Source of the DNA: Phaseolus vulgaris
Lineage: Eukaryota > Streptophyta > Magnoliopsida > Fabales > Fabaceae
Reading direction: 5' to 3'
Length of the DNA stretch: 64,000 nt
NCBI RefSeq assembly: GCF_000499845.2
Contig: NC_023749.2
Location: 1,149,030 to 1,213,029 of the forward strand
The position numbers were made by a program, and so were the translations under genes. Under the pieces are notes generated by a model. It searched no databases. It saw only the letters and a program-made list of their open reading frames with translations, and was not told the DNA's origin. Below, one piece after another: positions 1 to 10,918 of the stretch; within the stretch, counting starts at the first letter, position 1, and each line of letters starts with the position of its first letter.

Positions 1-450
1 CTCATCAGTAATGCAGTCAATCTCTGACAATGTTAACTCTGTAATGTTTGGAGGAAATGCAATCTCGTGGGTTAGAAGGTCCAAAGCATTCACAATGCTT
101 AAGACACTTAGACAATTCAATTGCCCCAGGTTTTGTAACAGTTCTTGCTTCTTGAAACCATTGTTCCTTTCCACACTCTCATCGACCGACTTCTCTACAC
201 TTCTATCAATCTTATCTCGGAGGAAAATCTCTAACTTATTCAAATGACTTAATTGTTGTAGGCTCTGCAATAATTTGGGTAATTCACCTTCACATCCAAA
301 AGCTAGTCTCAATCCTATCCTCTTAAGATTGGGGAATGTTCCTTTCCTTATGAGAGATATTCCTTGCCTGTTAAGTATAAGGGAAGAGATGGTTTGAAGA
401 TTCCACATCTTCTCATCTGTTCCTGAATCTCTACCTCACAGCTCGATAGG
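1..450 (-). pseudogene. LRR remnant of the NLR gene, downstream of two stop codons
   Basis: Reading on in the same frame past the stop at 451-453 gives recognisable leucine-rich-repeat sequence to the window edge (for example DEKMWNLQTISSLILNRQG, then ELPKLLQSLQQLSHLNKLEI). Only a second TGA at 436-438 interrupts it. Everything from 435 to 1 stays open, so no frameshift is needed. In RPP13-like proteins this stretch directly follows the sequence that ends the upstream ORF. I infer that the whole is one LRR domain separated from its NB-ARC half by two nonsense changes 15 bases apart. The gene continues beyond position 1. Confidence 0.75.
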
Positions 451-2424
451 TCATTGTGTATTCAAATGCCTTAAATGTTTCAGTTTCCAAATTTGGACAG
501 GGAAAGAAATTGGAAAGTCACGCCTCGAAGGACCTAGGTCTATGGTTTGTAGATTCCAAAGGTTAAGTATTGAAGTTGGAACAAACATAAGATACTCTAT
601 TTCTATTCTCAAGTACCTTAAGTTGATAAAGTTCCCCAAATTGGAAGGGATCTTATCGCAACCGCTTAGTCCAAACTCCAACACGCGAACCAATTTGAAG
701 CCTTTTGAAAGCCATTTCCAGTCTGTCTCGCGAACATAGTAAATTGGGCCCAAGAAGAATAGGGAAGAGATACACGAATGGTCATTGTTGCTTGAAGAAA
801 TGTAGTGATCCATCTTACTATGAATGGAGAGTCTACGAGCTTTTGTCGGGATTAGAATCTTATTATCTGTGGAAACTTCAAAAACTTTGTCCTTTTTGCT
901 CTCTGATATGCAGAGATCTCGAAGAAGATCATGAACCTGACACATCTTCAAACCTCCATTAGTCTCCAATTTTGCTACTTGGACCAAACTACGATCGATG
1001 AGCTCATACAAGTAGTCTTCCGCAACATCATCTGGGTCTCTATTCCCTGTATCTTGTATAAAACCCTCAGCAACCCATTTTTGCAATAATGGCATAACAG
1101 GGATTTCAATGTCTTCCGGAAATATCCCAAGATAAAGAAAGCATGGTTTTAATCTCCTTGGCAAGTTGTCGTAGCTGAGTTTGAGAACAATGTCCTTCAC
1201 TTGGGTCTCATCTTGAGTAAGATACCAATTAACATGACCCACCACTTTTGACCATTCCCTGTATGACTTTTCCTTGTAGGTTAGCAGCCCTGCTAAGACA
1301 ATGATGGAGAGCGGCAAACCACGACAACTTTGAACCATTTGCTTTCCAAGAGCTTCCAAATCAGAAGGGTAGTCTTCACCCCTAAACACTTTCCTACAAA
1401 ACAACTCCCAACTTTCTTCTTCACTCAGGAACTGAAGATAATAAGGAAGATCATGGGAAGTATGCAGTGCTACCTCTTTCAAACGACTAGTTATCAATAT
1501 TCTGCTGCCTCTATTGTTGTCCGGAAAAGCATCTTGCACCTCATCCCAATCTTGCCTTTTCCACAGGTCATCTACCACCACAAGATACCTTCTACTCTCC
1601 AACTTGTTCCGCACTAGTTTCTTCAGCTCCTCCTCACTCAAGTTACTACTAGCTCGAGTGCTTTTTTTACCTTTCTTCTTGTCTTTGCATTGTTGTTCAA
1701 AATTTGGCATCAAATGCTTAAGAAGGCCAAGCAAAAGCTCCCTAACTCTGCACTCATTTGACACATAAACCCACGCGCGACACGTGAAGTGTTGCTCCAC
1801 CTGACTGTTGTTATAGACCTTTCGGGCAAGGGTGGTCTTCCCCAATCCCCCCATGCCAATGATAGAGACAACGTTACGTTTTGAACCACCTCCCAAGAGT
1901 CGTTTGATGACAACCTTGGAGTCATGTACAAAGCCAACCACACCTTCTTCCTCCACATTTCTTCTTAGCTCGTGCAGTGATTGCACCCTTTCCTTCTCCT
2001 TCTCCTCTTCTTCTGCAGATTGATTATTGCTTTCTTTGAAAGCATCATATTTGTCCTTGTTGTCGCGTATTTCGTTGAGAGTGGTTTTGATCTTGTCTAT
2101 TTTGTCGGCTACGTGGTGAAGCAACCTTGCTTGGCCAAAGCCACGGAGCATCCTCCCCAGTATGGTTCTCCTCTTGTAAATGGCAACTTTGGCTACGAAA
2201 GTGTCGATGACATCCTCAGCTAGGTGGGCCACATCTCTGATTTGGTTCACCACTGTATTTTCAATTCCCTTCTTGCTCTTTGAGGTATTGAGGAGGTCGT
2301 TGATCATTTGAAGCTCGTTCTGGAGGGACTGGATCCTGTCCTCCACGCCATACAGCAAGTTAGCTTCGCGTGCCACAAGCTCAGATAAATGATCCAAAAC
2401 AAAGGTAACTACACTGTCTGCCAT
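451..2424 (-). CDS. CC-NB-ARC-LRR disease resistance protein (RPP13-like), truncated in the LRR
   Basis: Intracellular immune receptor of the coiled-coil NLR class, 657 residues up to the first stop. Visible in order: Rx-type coiled coil with EDVID at about residues 70-74; P-loop GMGGLGKTT at 190-198; kinase-2 LVVVDDLW at 281-288; an RNBS-B-like GSRILITSR near 306; GLPL at 369-372; RNBS-D-like CFLYLGIFPEDIEI near 428; QVHD in place of MHD at 496-499; then the first leucine-rich repeats. The ATG at 2424 gives the usual MADSVVTFVL start. Family members run to roughly 850-950 residues, so this product lacks most of the LRR. The lost part is still present at 1-450. The NB-ARC motifs look intact, so it is either a recent pseudogene or a truncated NLR. 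Single exon, as is usual for this subgroup. Confidence 0.88.
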   Translation of the reverse strand: MADSVVTFVLDHLSELVAREANLLYGVEDRIQSLQNELQMINDLLNTSKSKKGIENTVVNQIRDVAHLAEDVIDTFVAKVAIYKRRTILGRMLRGFGQARLLHHVADKIDKIKTTLNEIRDNKDKYDAFKESNNQSAEEEEKEKERVQSLHELRRNVEEEGVVGFVHDSKVVIKRLLGGGSKRNVVSIIGMGGLGKTTLARKVYNNSQVEQHFTCRAWVYVSNECRVRELLLGLLKHLMPNFEQQCKDKKKGKKSTRASSNLSEEELKKLVRNKLESRRYLVVVDDLWKRQDWDEVQDAFPDNNRGSRILITSRLKEVALHTSHDLPYYLQFLSEEESWELFCRKVFRGEDYPSDLEALGKQMVQSCRGLPLSIIVLAGLLTYKEKSYREWSKVVGHVNWYLTQDETQVKDIVLKLSYDNLPRRLKPCFLYLGIFPEDIEIPVMPLLQKWVAEGFIQDTGNRDPDDVAEDYLYELIDRSLVQVAKLETNGGLKMCQVHDLLRDLCISESKKDKVFEVSTDNKILIPTKARRLSIHSKMDHYISSSNNDHSCISSLFFLGPIYYVRETDWKWLSKGFKLVRVLEFGLSGCDKIPSNLGNFINLRYLRIEIEYLMFVPTSILNLWNLQTIDLGPSRRDFPISFPVQIWKLKHLRHLNTQ

Positions 2425-2474
2425 TACAGCTGTGACGTGCGTGTAGATCTTGATCTATGCTTGGATAGTGTGTT

Positions 2475-2540
2475 TGTGGTTGGTGATGGAAGAAGAGGAA
2501 CAGGGATTTTGATCTGTGGTTGGTGATGGAAGAAGAGGAA
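2475..2540. repeat. 26-bp direct repeat in the NLR 5' leader
   Basis: The same 26 bases (starting TGTGGTTGGTGATGGAAGAA) occur at 2475-2500 and 2515-2540, a 40-bp period, just upstream of the NLR start codon. Both copies lie in the presumed leader or proximal promoter of the minus-strand gene. Confidence 0.85.
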
Positions 2541-5500
2541 AGAGTATGCAAATATATATTATGAGAAGTGAGTTGCGTTGAAGAGTTCTGGATCTAGTTT
2601 TCCGTTGACTCTGCGTCAACCATGAATGCTGTTGAACTGAAGCTTCATAATCACCTTCCTGTTAAGTGCATTGAACCTTCAAAATGACACACTCTCCAAC
2701 CTCTCTGTCTATATTTACTTTAAATATATCTTCTATATATATATATATATATATATTCTCATTAATTAATTTATTTTGGTTAATTAATAAGGTGAAACTA
2801 AATTCATTAAAAGGTTTAAACCAAGAATAAAGGATGTACTCAACTGAAATTTAAAAATAATAATTTTTCTATAAATAGTATTATGATATTCGATTAAAAA
2901 ATTCTTATTATATTAATTCAATCAAGACTATGTAAATTCTTTTGAAGAATGCAATAAAATCAGATGATATTTAAATGAAAATTTAAGAAGAAGTAAAAAA
3001 ATCACTCGATATTAAAAATCATACAACATTTAATGAATTATTTTGTGGATGGAATTTTTATAAATTTTGTATGAGTTTTTGTTTATATACGATTGTCATT
3101 CTATAAAATGTTTCCATTTATATACTCGTTCAAACTTTTTCTCAATTTCAACTCTGATAATAGTAGAACTTTCTCTTCCAGTTTCAATTTTGTTTTGTTT
3201 TGCATATATGTAATTGTATTGCGTGTTTTTTTTAAGGGATTTTGTACAAACAATCTTTTTAATTTAGCTTGTATACATAATGCTGACTCAACAACGTGTT
3301 TCTCTTTTAAGTTTTTTGAATTTTTAAACATTTTTTAAAAAATATAACAATGTCGTGATTAAATTTAAGCAACATTATATAGGCACAATTATAATCAACA
3401 GGTTGAAAATGTCACTATTATAAATTATATATATATATATACGAGAAAATGATAATGCACGACCTATTATATGATTTTAGATATGTAAATAAATGAATGA
3501 AAGAGGAAAATAAGATCAAGTGAAATTATTAAGAGGCGAGGTGACTTATCTAAGTTCGGTTATGAAATTATTAATTATTAATTGATTCAATTAAACTATC
3601 AAAATTTTAAATTGTTGAAAATATTGTAAAGTTATTATATTTTGAATAGTTCTTTATCTACATTAGATTTGAATGAATCATTCACGTGTTCTTTTAAATT
3701 TTGCCAACATCACATATAATATCTTTTAAAGGATTATTCATCCATTTTTCAATATTTTATATTGTAACATAGTTAGAATCTCTAACATCTCTTCATGCTA
3801 GGTTAATATGGTATAACTTTTGAGAATATAAAAAAAAATATTCCTCAATTTTTTGATACATCTAATTCAAATAACAAAACACATAGATAGTAATATATCT
3901 TCTTTAATAGGTTTTTAATTTTGCCAAAAAAATTGAATAACTCATCAATTTTTTTTATTTTTTTTTACATTCTTCACCATGTAATATGTATTCATTCAAA
4001 TTCGATTTATAACTGCATAGGTTACCAATCGTATTTCTAATTCAAGATAAAATCTAGAAAAACATCTTCCATAATTAATTACCACGAAATTAAGTCTATT
4101 AATTATCTTAATTTTTATAAAATTTTGGCAATATATCACAGTGATGTTCAAAGTATATGAAATGAAAGTGATAACAAAAAGTGCACCACAAAATATGCAT
4201 TTAAAGAACAACAATAAGTAGTGTGAACCAAAACCACACTAAATTTAAGATTATACTTAATATGTACGTATTAATATGAAAATTAATTTTCTGAAATTGT
4301 CTAATTGAAAAATTAAAAACTTAGTTTAAATGATTAATGTTTAACCATTTATACTAAACCTCAATCGGAAACTAAGGTTCATTTAATGTCTACATCAATA
4401 TAATATTTATTTTAAATAAAATTAGCAAAATAAATACAAACCAACAATTAATCAACTTTCATACAAATAAAACATTAATGTACATATAAAAAAATCACCA
4501 CACTAAAATACCATACAAATAAAATAATCCTTCTTTAATTTTTTTGAAATCACTATATCAATGCTATAATAAAAAAAAAATTCAAATATAATGATAAATA
4601 TTGGATAATTTACCTTCAAATGTGAAAAAGGAAGTGCAAATGAGAAGCATTCACACTTCACACTTCATGATGGTGATAACAACATAATGAAAACAACAAA
4701 CACCACAACAGAAACAACAACAATGATAATGAATGAGTTGAAGGATACAATAACAACGGAAAAATGAAAAAGAAAGGAAAAATTAAGTTATGAATACTTC
4801 ATTCATTGGTTTTAACAGTAAGAAAATCTAATGTAAAGTTTGGTACACACAAATGTCAAGTTTTATGTTTGATTCTCTTATACAAATGTTTGTTAACTTC
4901 TCAGTTATATAGTGTCCTATCAGGTTTAAAAATAAAAAAAAACTAAAAGAAAAAAATAAAAAAGTAGTTGGAAAAGATATGGAGAGAGAGAAACTCTGTG
5001 TGTTGGGGTCTATGACTCTGTTTTTTTTTCTGCCGTTACAATTTTCTTCATTCATTAAACCCTATATTTGCACACCATCATTGTTATTCTTTATATTTGT
5101 TTTTACATATTAAAAATAATAGAATTTTACCATAATTTTTTTTGCATTGAATTTTATGTTTCCTCATCAAACCAATATGTTAGAAAGAGGAATGTAAACC
5201 ATAATAGTAATATCTAAATAATAACAAAATCTTTGTAGTTAAAAAAAACTGCAATGATTATTTTATTTTGTTGAAAAATTGTATATTAACATAAAAAAAA
5301 GTTATTAACAGTTTATATTTTCTTAAAAATGGTACTATTATGAACATATAATATTCTAATCCAAAATAGTATTTCTCTTGCATGTTTTTACTTTTCTATG
5401 GGATTAAACAAATACTATAGATTTTTCATATTTAAACAATTAGCAATAAAAAAATGCTAGGTTATATAATGTTTTTAGATATTAATCAATAGCTTTAATT

Positions 5501-5700
5501 AACAACTTTTATAACATTTTACAAAAAAAAATATAACTATTATAAAAATGTATCAGTTAAAATTTAGCAATCAAATATAATCTAAATCAAATATAATCTA
5601 AACTATATTTTTATCTAATTGGATTCAATATTTTTTTTAAAGATTAGTCTATCATTTAATCTTTTAGTTCAAAATTGCTAATATAAAAACATATGGTAAC
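2541..5700. other. AT-rich intergenic region
   Basis: No gene recognised. The part next to 2600 should hold the NLR promoter. A (TA)n microsatellite lies at about 2734-2755 and a shorter one near 3425-3440. Poly-A and poly-T runs are frequent. The few ORFs of 60-80 codons have low-complexity translations and no family resemblance. Confidence 0.6.
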
Positions 5701-6797
5701 AGTTCTCTGAGATAAACCAGACACAGAATCAATTTTCTGCAGTGGTTTTGGTTTTAAGGTTTGCAAGCATTTGATAGACACACACGTTGTTGTGTTGTTG
5801 TGAAGGCAGAGGAAGTAGCTTTTGCTCAGCATTACAGAGACAGGTATTTTTTTACATTAAGTGAAGTAGCATACTAGTATTTATACTATTCGTAGGGTAT
5901 ACCCTAATACTTCCAAAGAAGCTATAAGTGGAAAAAATGCATTTTGGTTATGAATTTATTTAAAATCACATAATCACCGTTCTTTAAGGCAAGAAGAAGG
6001 GTCACAGTGGCGTTTTTACTTAACCCATTCCGATTCCAATTTCAATTCCAATTTCATCAGTAACCCTAACCTAACCCTAAACCAATAATTCAGAGGCTTT
6101 TCTGTTGTGTCCGTCGATGCTCCGCGTTGGTGCTGCCAAGGCTCAATCGGAGAGGAGGGTTCCTGTGTTAAATGCTCTCTCTCTTCTCTCTCTGCGCTCC
6201 CTTTTTCCCTTTCATGTCTTCAATCACTGCATCGGCCTCTGCTCCTTCAGGGTCTCCAAAAACCCTACTTTTTGATTTTCATCCCAACCCTTTCCCTCTT
6301 CTCTATACTCGTCCATTGATATTCAATTTCAGCCTTTTGGGTTTCCAACTTCCATCCCCTCACCTACACGACCGATTCTAAGGTGCGATTTTGCCACGCT
6401 AATTCTCAATTTCGTCCTTTTCTGTCTCTCGTCTCTGAATTAATTTTTTTTGTCGTTTTTAGTGTTCCTTTAGTTCCAGTTGTCTTTGATCTCCATTGTC
6501 AGTCGTGAATAGAGGGTTTTAGTGTTTCTGATGAATGTACACTAATTGATTGATTGGGTTTTCTATTACGAATCTTATTTAGTATAATGGCATGTTTTTT
6601 TTCCTTCTTACTTCTTATCTGCTTCGATGTAGTTTTTTTTGGGAGTTTGTTACTAGTTGATTCATTTTGTTTAATGCGGTTGTTTAATTTTTTATTTTTT
6701 TATATATGTTTATTAAATTTATCTTTTAGAAATTTATTATTTGGTTGAATTTTAATGTACTTTTTCTTTGTTGGATTTGTGCGCCATTTTTTCACAG
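5701..6797 (+). other. Promoter, 5' UTR and probable leader intron of the UBP24-like gene
   Basis: The coding sequence starts exactly after an acceptor (ttcacag then ATG at 6798), so an upstream non-coding exon is expected. A CT-rich stretch around 6165-6310 looks like a plant 5' UTR. A plausible donor (CTAAG/GTGCG) lies near 6380, giving a leader intron of about 415 bases. Two short upstream ATG reading frames (near 6117 and 6214) are probably uORFs. Telomere-like CCCTAA repeats lie at 6061-6082. A protein start in an earlier exon cannot be excluded. Confidence 0.45.
6061..6082 (+). promoter_or_regulatory. Telo-box-like motif cluster
   Basis: Three overlapping ACCCTAA/ACCTAA-type units in about 22 bases. 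Telo-boxes (AAACCCTAA) are known plant cis elements, often near the transcription start of growth-related housekeeping genes and bound by MYB-type telobox factors. Here they precede the CT-rich leader of the UBP24-like gene. A regulatory role is inferred from position only. Confidence 0.45.
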
Positions 6798-9700
6798 ATG
6801 CTACTATTTGGGTCATTTACTGAAGATGAAACCCGATCACTGCTGTCAAAGCAGTCTTCTGGGAATAATGAAAAGTCTGCGGAGAAGAATCAGCTGCAGT
6901 TTGGTTCTCTGAATTCCGTTACTGTTGAGTCAAACAACCTGCAAAACTCATCAAAAGCATCAGCTAGTGCTCTGCCCTCTGGTTCTCAGAAATGCAATGG
7001 AGTGAAAAATGTCAGTGATAATTCATCTGAAGTGTCTGGAACAATTAAAGAGAATGGCAGCATTACCAATTTCTCCCCTAGCCCCATGGGTATCGCCAGT
7101 GTAAATGAAGTTGAAAAAAAAAATGTGAATTGTTTTACATTACTTGATGAAGATGGCCCCTCAAGCAAGTTTACAAATTTGAGCCTAAAGGATTTTGAGA
7201 CTGAAAATTTGAAGAATGTTCAAAAAATTGGCAGTGGAGATGATTCTTCATTGAAGTTCTCCTGTCGAGAGCCCCCAAAGGCACCTAATGGGCATACTGT
7301 TCTGCCTGTTAAAGATATACTGCCTCGAGGCCTTATCAACTCTGGGAATCTATGCTTTCTTAATGCTACCGTGCAGGCCCTGTTGTCATGCTCACCTTTT
7401 GTTCATCTTTTACAGCAATTAAGAACTCGCAACCTTCCTAAGGTTAGTTTGTCTGCCGCCCATGTCAATAATGCTGCCATCTACAGATTTTAACTTGGCA
7501 TTATAACTCTGAATTCCCTTATGCTAGAATAGTATTGAACTGACATTATCGAATGTTTATTATTCTGTATTATATCAGGTTGGATATCCTACATTGACAG
7601 CATTTTCTGAGTTCATAACCCAATTTGATATGCCTAGCACAACTATCATAAGGAAGCAAGATACAGATACGTTTGAGTCTGGAAGGCCATTCTGCCCTGT
7701 TATGTTTGAAGGTGTTCTAAAAAATTTTACTCCAGATGTGCCAAATAGCGTTTCAGGAAGACCAAGGTTGGTGATAATTTGTTATTCTTTTTGCTTTTTA
7801 TGTTACTTTCCTAATCACCCCTCTCCCAAACAAAGAAAATCTAAATAACATTCTTCCATAACCAGATATTTAGTTGTACCATTGTATTTTTCACCAACAA
7901 TGCCCCACATGTACTTGGCCATGTCATGAATCCCTGATAGTTGGTTTATTTTTAGGCATTAATCAAATGTTAAAAGCATAATCTCAGTGTAAATTTTTTT
8001 TATCAATGGTCTTGTTTATAGTCTTTTCCAGGCCTGTATTGGGACTTGTTTAATATTATTGTGCATAGACGTGTATAGATATAATCTTCATTTGCTTTCT
8101 TTCTCCATCCTCTTTTTGTTATCTTCAAATGTGCTTCCACATGTATTCCTATCATTTAAACCATTTTAACTATAAACCAATGTGTCTCAGATTTTGTAGA
8201 CCCATCTAGAAAGTTATCTGGTAATTTGAAAGTGTGCAATGCATAGGTGTCATGTTGTAAATGATAATATAAATTTGCAATTTTTTCAATATAATAATTA
8301 GTATCAACATGTCACTTTCAGGCAAGAAGATGCTCAGGAATTTCTGAGCTTTGTAATGGATCAAATGCATGATGAATTACTGAAGCTTGAAGGACAATCT
8401 TCTAGTCTTAATGGTACCCAATTTTCTTTTGTTTCTTCTGTGGAAGATGATGAATGGGAAACAGTGGGGCCGAAGAATAAATCTGCTGTAACAAGGACTC
8501 AAAGCCTTGCCCCATCAGAATTAAGTTGTATTTTTGGAGGACAACTTCAAAGTATGGTGAAAGCTAAAGGTACAAAACTTAACTACATTATATATTAGTG
8601 AAGGAATCTGCTTTTGTTTTAACTGTCAAATCCATTAAGATTTTCTGGAATTTCATCTGGTTGGTCGTTGCTTCATGCTGAATAATTGTAATTCTGGAAT
8701 TTTACTTTTTGTCTTTGCCAAAATTCACCTTACCTTCCACTGTTGATTGATATTAAAACTTGAAAGAAGAAATGAAAATGTGAATGTAAATGAAGTATCT
8801 AAAAAACATTGTGGCCATGGTCATGATTTATTTTTTGTCATTTAGGAAATAAACCTTCAGCGACTGTTCAACCATATCTCTTACTCCATCTTGACATCTA
8901 TCCTGACACTGTACACACGATTGAGGATGCACTTCGCTTGTTTTCTGCATCAGAAGCTCTTGAAGGGTACCGGGCATCACTCACTGCAAAGGTATTTAGC
9001 CCATTTATTTATATTTTTATGCATTTAATATTTATCTTTAACACCATCACATTTGATATACGATGATCATATATATAAGTGAACTATGGTACTTCAATAC
9101 TCCCATGTAGTTGCTATAATGTTTTCAGTACTACTGATACCTATGGGGTACACTGCTACACTTCCAATATTCACTCTTGACTCAAGTATAAATCAGTCCA
9201 TTCTTCACATGTTTTGATGCTATGTTGTTTGGTTTGTTACTAAATTACGCAAATTGTCGCTTCACTTGAATCATTCCCTTCAGAACTCGAGCCCTTAAAT
9301 GTGTTTAGGTACTTGAGTTATAAGTTATAACATTAGGGACTTTATATGCAAACAATGACTTTAATGGAGGATGTGAAATTCTTTTTGTACCCTATATTAT
9401 GTGTGAAACTACATGTCCTTTGAGTTTGAATCCTGGGGTTTTTTCTTTTATTGACTTTCACCATTTTATATTTGTTTAACTTTCTTTGTAAATTAGATTA
9501 TATTGTTTTTTTACCCAATATCTTCAGTGATTTAACGTTGTTAATACAACAAACTACTTCCACATATGTAGCCATAATGTCACTCTTACCCATATCGATG
9601 TAAAACAGTGGAACATCAACTGGTTTCAAAATTCTAAAACTCGGGCTGTTTAATGGAGGAGAACAGGAAACTAATGTCTGAACTTTAGCTACTTTGCTGC

Positions 9701-10918
9701 CTTCCATCTTCATGCCTGCTCCCCATTAGTAATTTTGGCATCATAGGAAGTCTTTGTCATTAATATAACAGTTCTGACATTCCATCTGCTTAAATTGGCA
9801 TTTTATTGTGGGCAATCATAGCCTTTGGTTGCAATGGAGGATATGCTTTGTACTACTGCAATTAAAGTATCCATTTAAATTTCTTTCAGGCTGGTGTGGT
9901 GACTGCAAGAAAATCTGTACAAATAGTGACACTTCCTAAAATAATGATATTGCACCTGATGCGTTTTGGTTACGGAAGCCAAGGAAGCACCAAGCTGCAT
10001 AAGGCTGTGCACTTTCCTCTTGAGTTGGTATTGGGTCGTGATTTGCTTGTTTCACCATCTACTGAGGTGACGTAATATGTCTTTATATTCTAGCCTCTCT
10101 GTTTCTGATGTAAATATCTGATCATGTTGATAAACGATGGCCTCTCTTTTTGGTTACTAGAATGCAGCTACTTTATTCTCAATGATGTACTGATTTTTGT
10201 GTGTGAAGAGTTAACTAAATGGAGATTGAACTGTCAAGGTTTTCGCATTATAAATTTGTATTACCTCAAATATTACTACTTTTTTCGAATTCACCTTTAT
10301 TCCATTAATTTATGGAATCTCTTTTAAAAAATGTGTTAATGTGTCATGCATTATTGTTACTGTTGCTTTTGGCAATTCCTTTTTAAGTTACCCCATCCCC
10401 TACTCTGAAAGAGTAATTAGAAATAAAAGAATATGGATGGATAGCTAAGTTTCTGATACATTTTTCTTTTCTTACCATAAACAACTTTCTACTGCACTTA
10501 TTTCAACAAAAAACAAGCAAAGGGGAGTGTTCCCCTGCTGATTTTAAATAAATATTTCTACTCAGCATCTTAAGAAAAGAAAGCTTAAGAATGCATGAAG
10601 CTATTTGAGTACTTGTGTGATAACTGATACTTCAATATTGCGCTGTACCCACCAGAATAAAATTCTGGGTATTAATGAATGTTGATTGGAAGAAGGCACG
10701 GTGGCTGAGTGATTTTTATGCTTCTGCAGGGTCGAAAGTATGAACTTGTTGCTACAATTACTCACCATGGAAGGGAGCCTTCAAAGGGCCACTACACAGC
10801 GGATGCCCAATACCCCAATGGTCGGTGGCTACGATTTGATGATGCATCTGTCTTTGCTATTGGAACAAATAAGGTGCTGCATGATCAAGCCTACGTCCTT
10901 TTCTACAGACAGCTGTGA
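6798..10918 (+). CDS. UBP24: Ubiquitin carboxyl-terminal hydrolase 24-like (USP family)
   Basis: Cysteine protease that removes ubiquitin from proteins. Coding exons by splice sites and phase: 6798-7442, 7579-7766, 8322-8569, 8846-8991, 9890-10066, 10730-10918, together 1593 nt, 530 residues. Arabidopsis UBP24 is about 550. The N-terminus carries [11 protein letters not shown], typical of UBP24, followed by a Ser/Asn-rich low-complexity region. The catalytic Cys box [13 protein letters not shown] puts the nucleophile near Cys186. QEDAQEF follows across the exon 3/4 junction. The His box [13 protein letters not shown] gives His489, followed by GRWLRFDD. All catalytic parts are present, so it is probably active. 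The start is uncertain because ATG 6798 sits directly on an acceptor; an upstream leader exon is likely. The family is related to animal USP10. It converges on the WD40 gene. Confidence 0.9.

Noticed and set aside
4828..5055. 75-codon minus-strand ORF
   Set aside because: Low-complexity composition, no family resemblance and no splice partners.
6107..6381. Short ORFs before the UBP24-like coding start taken as the protein N-terminus
   Set aside because: They close with stops before the first intron and do not join in frame to exon 6798; kept only as possible uORFs.
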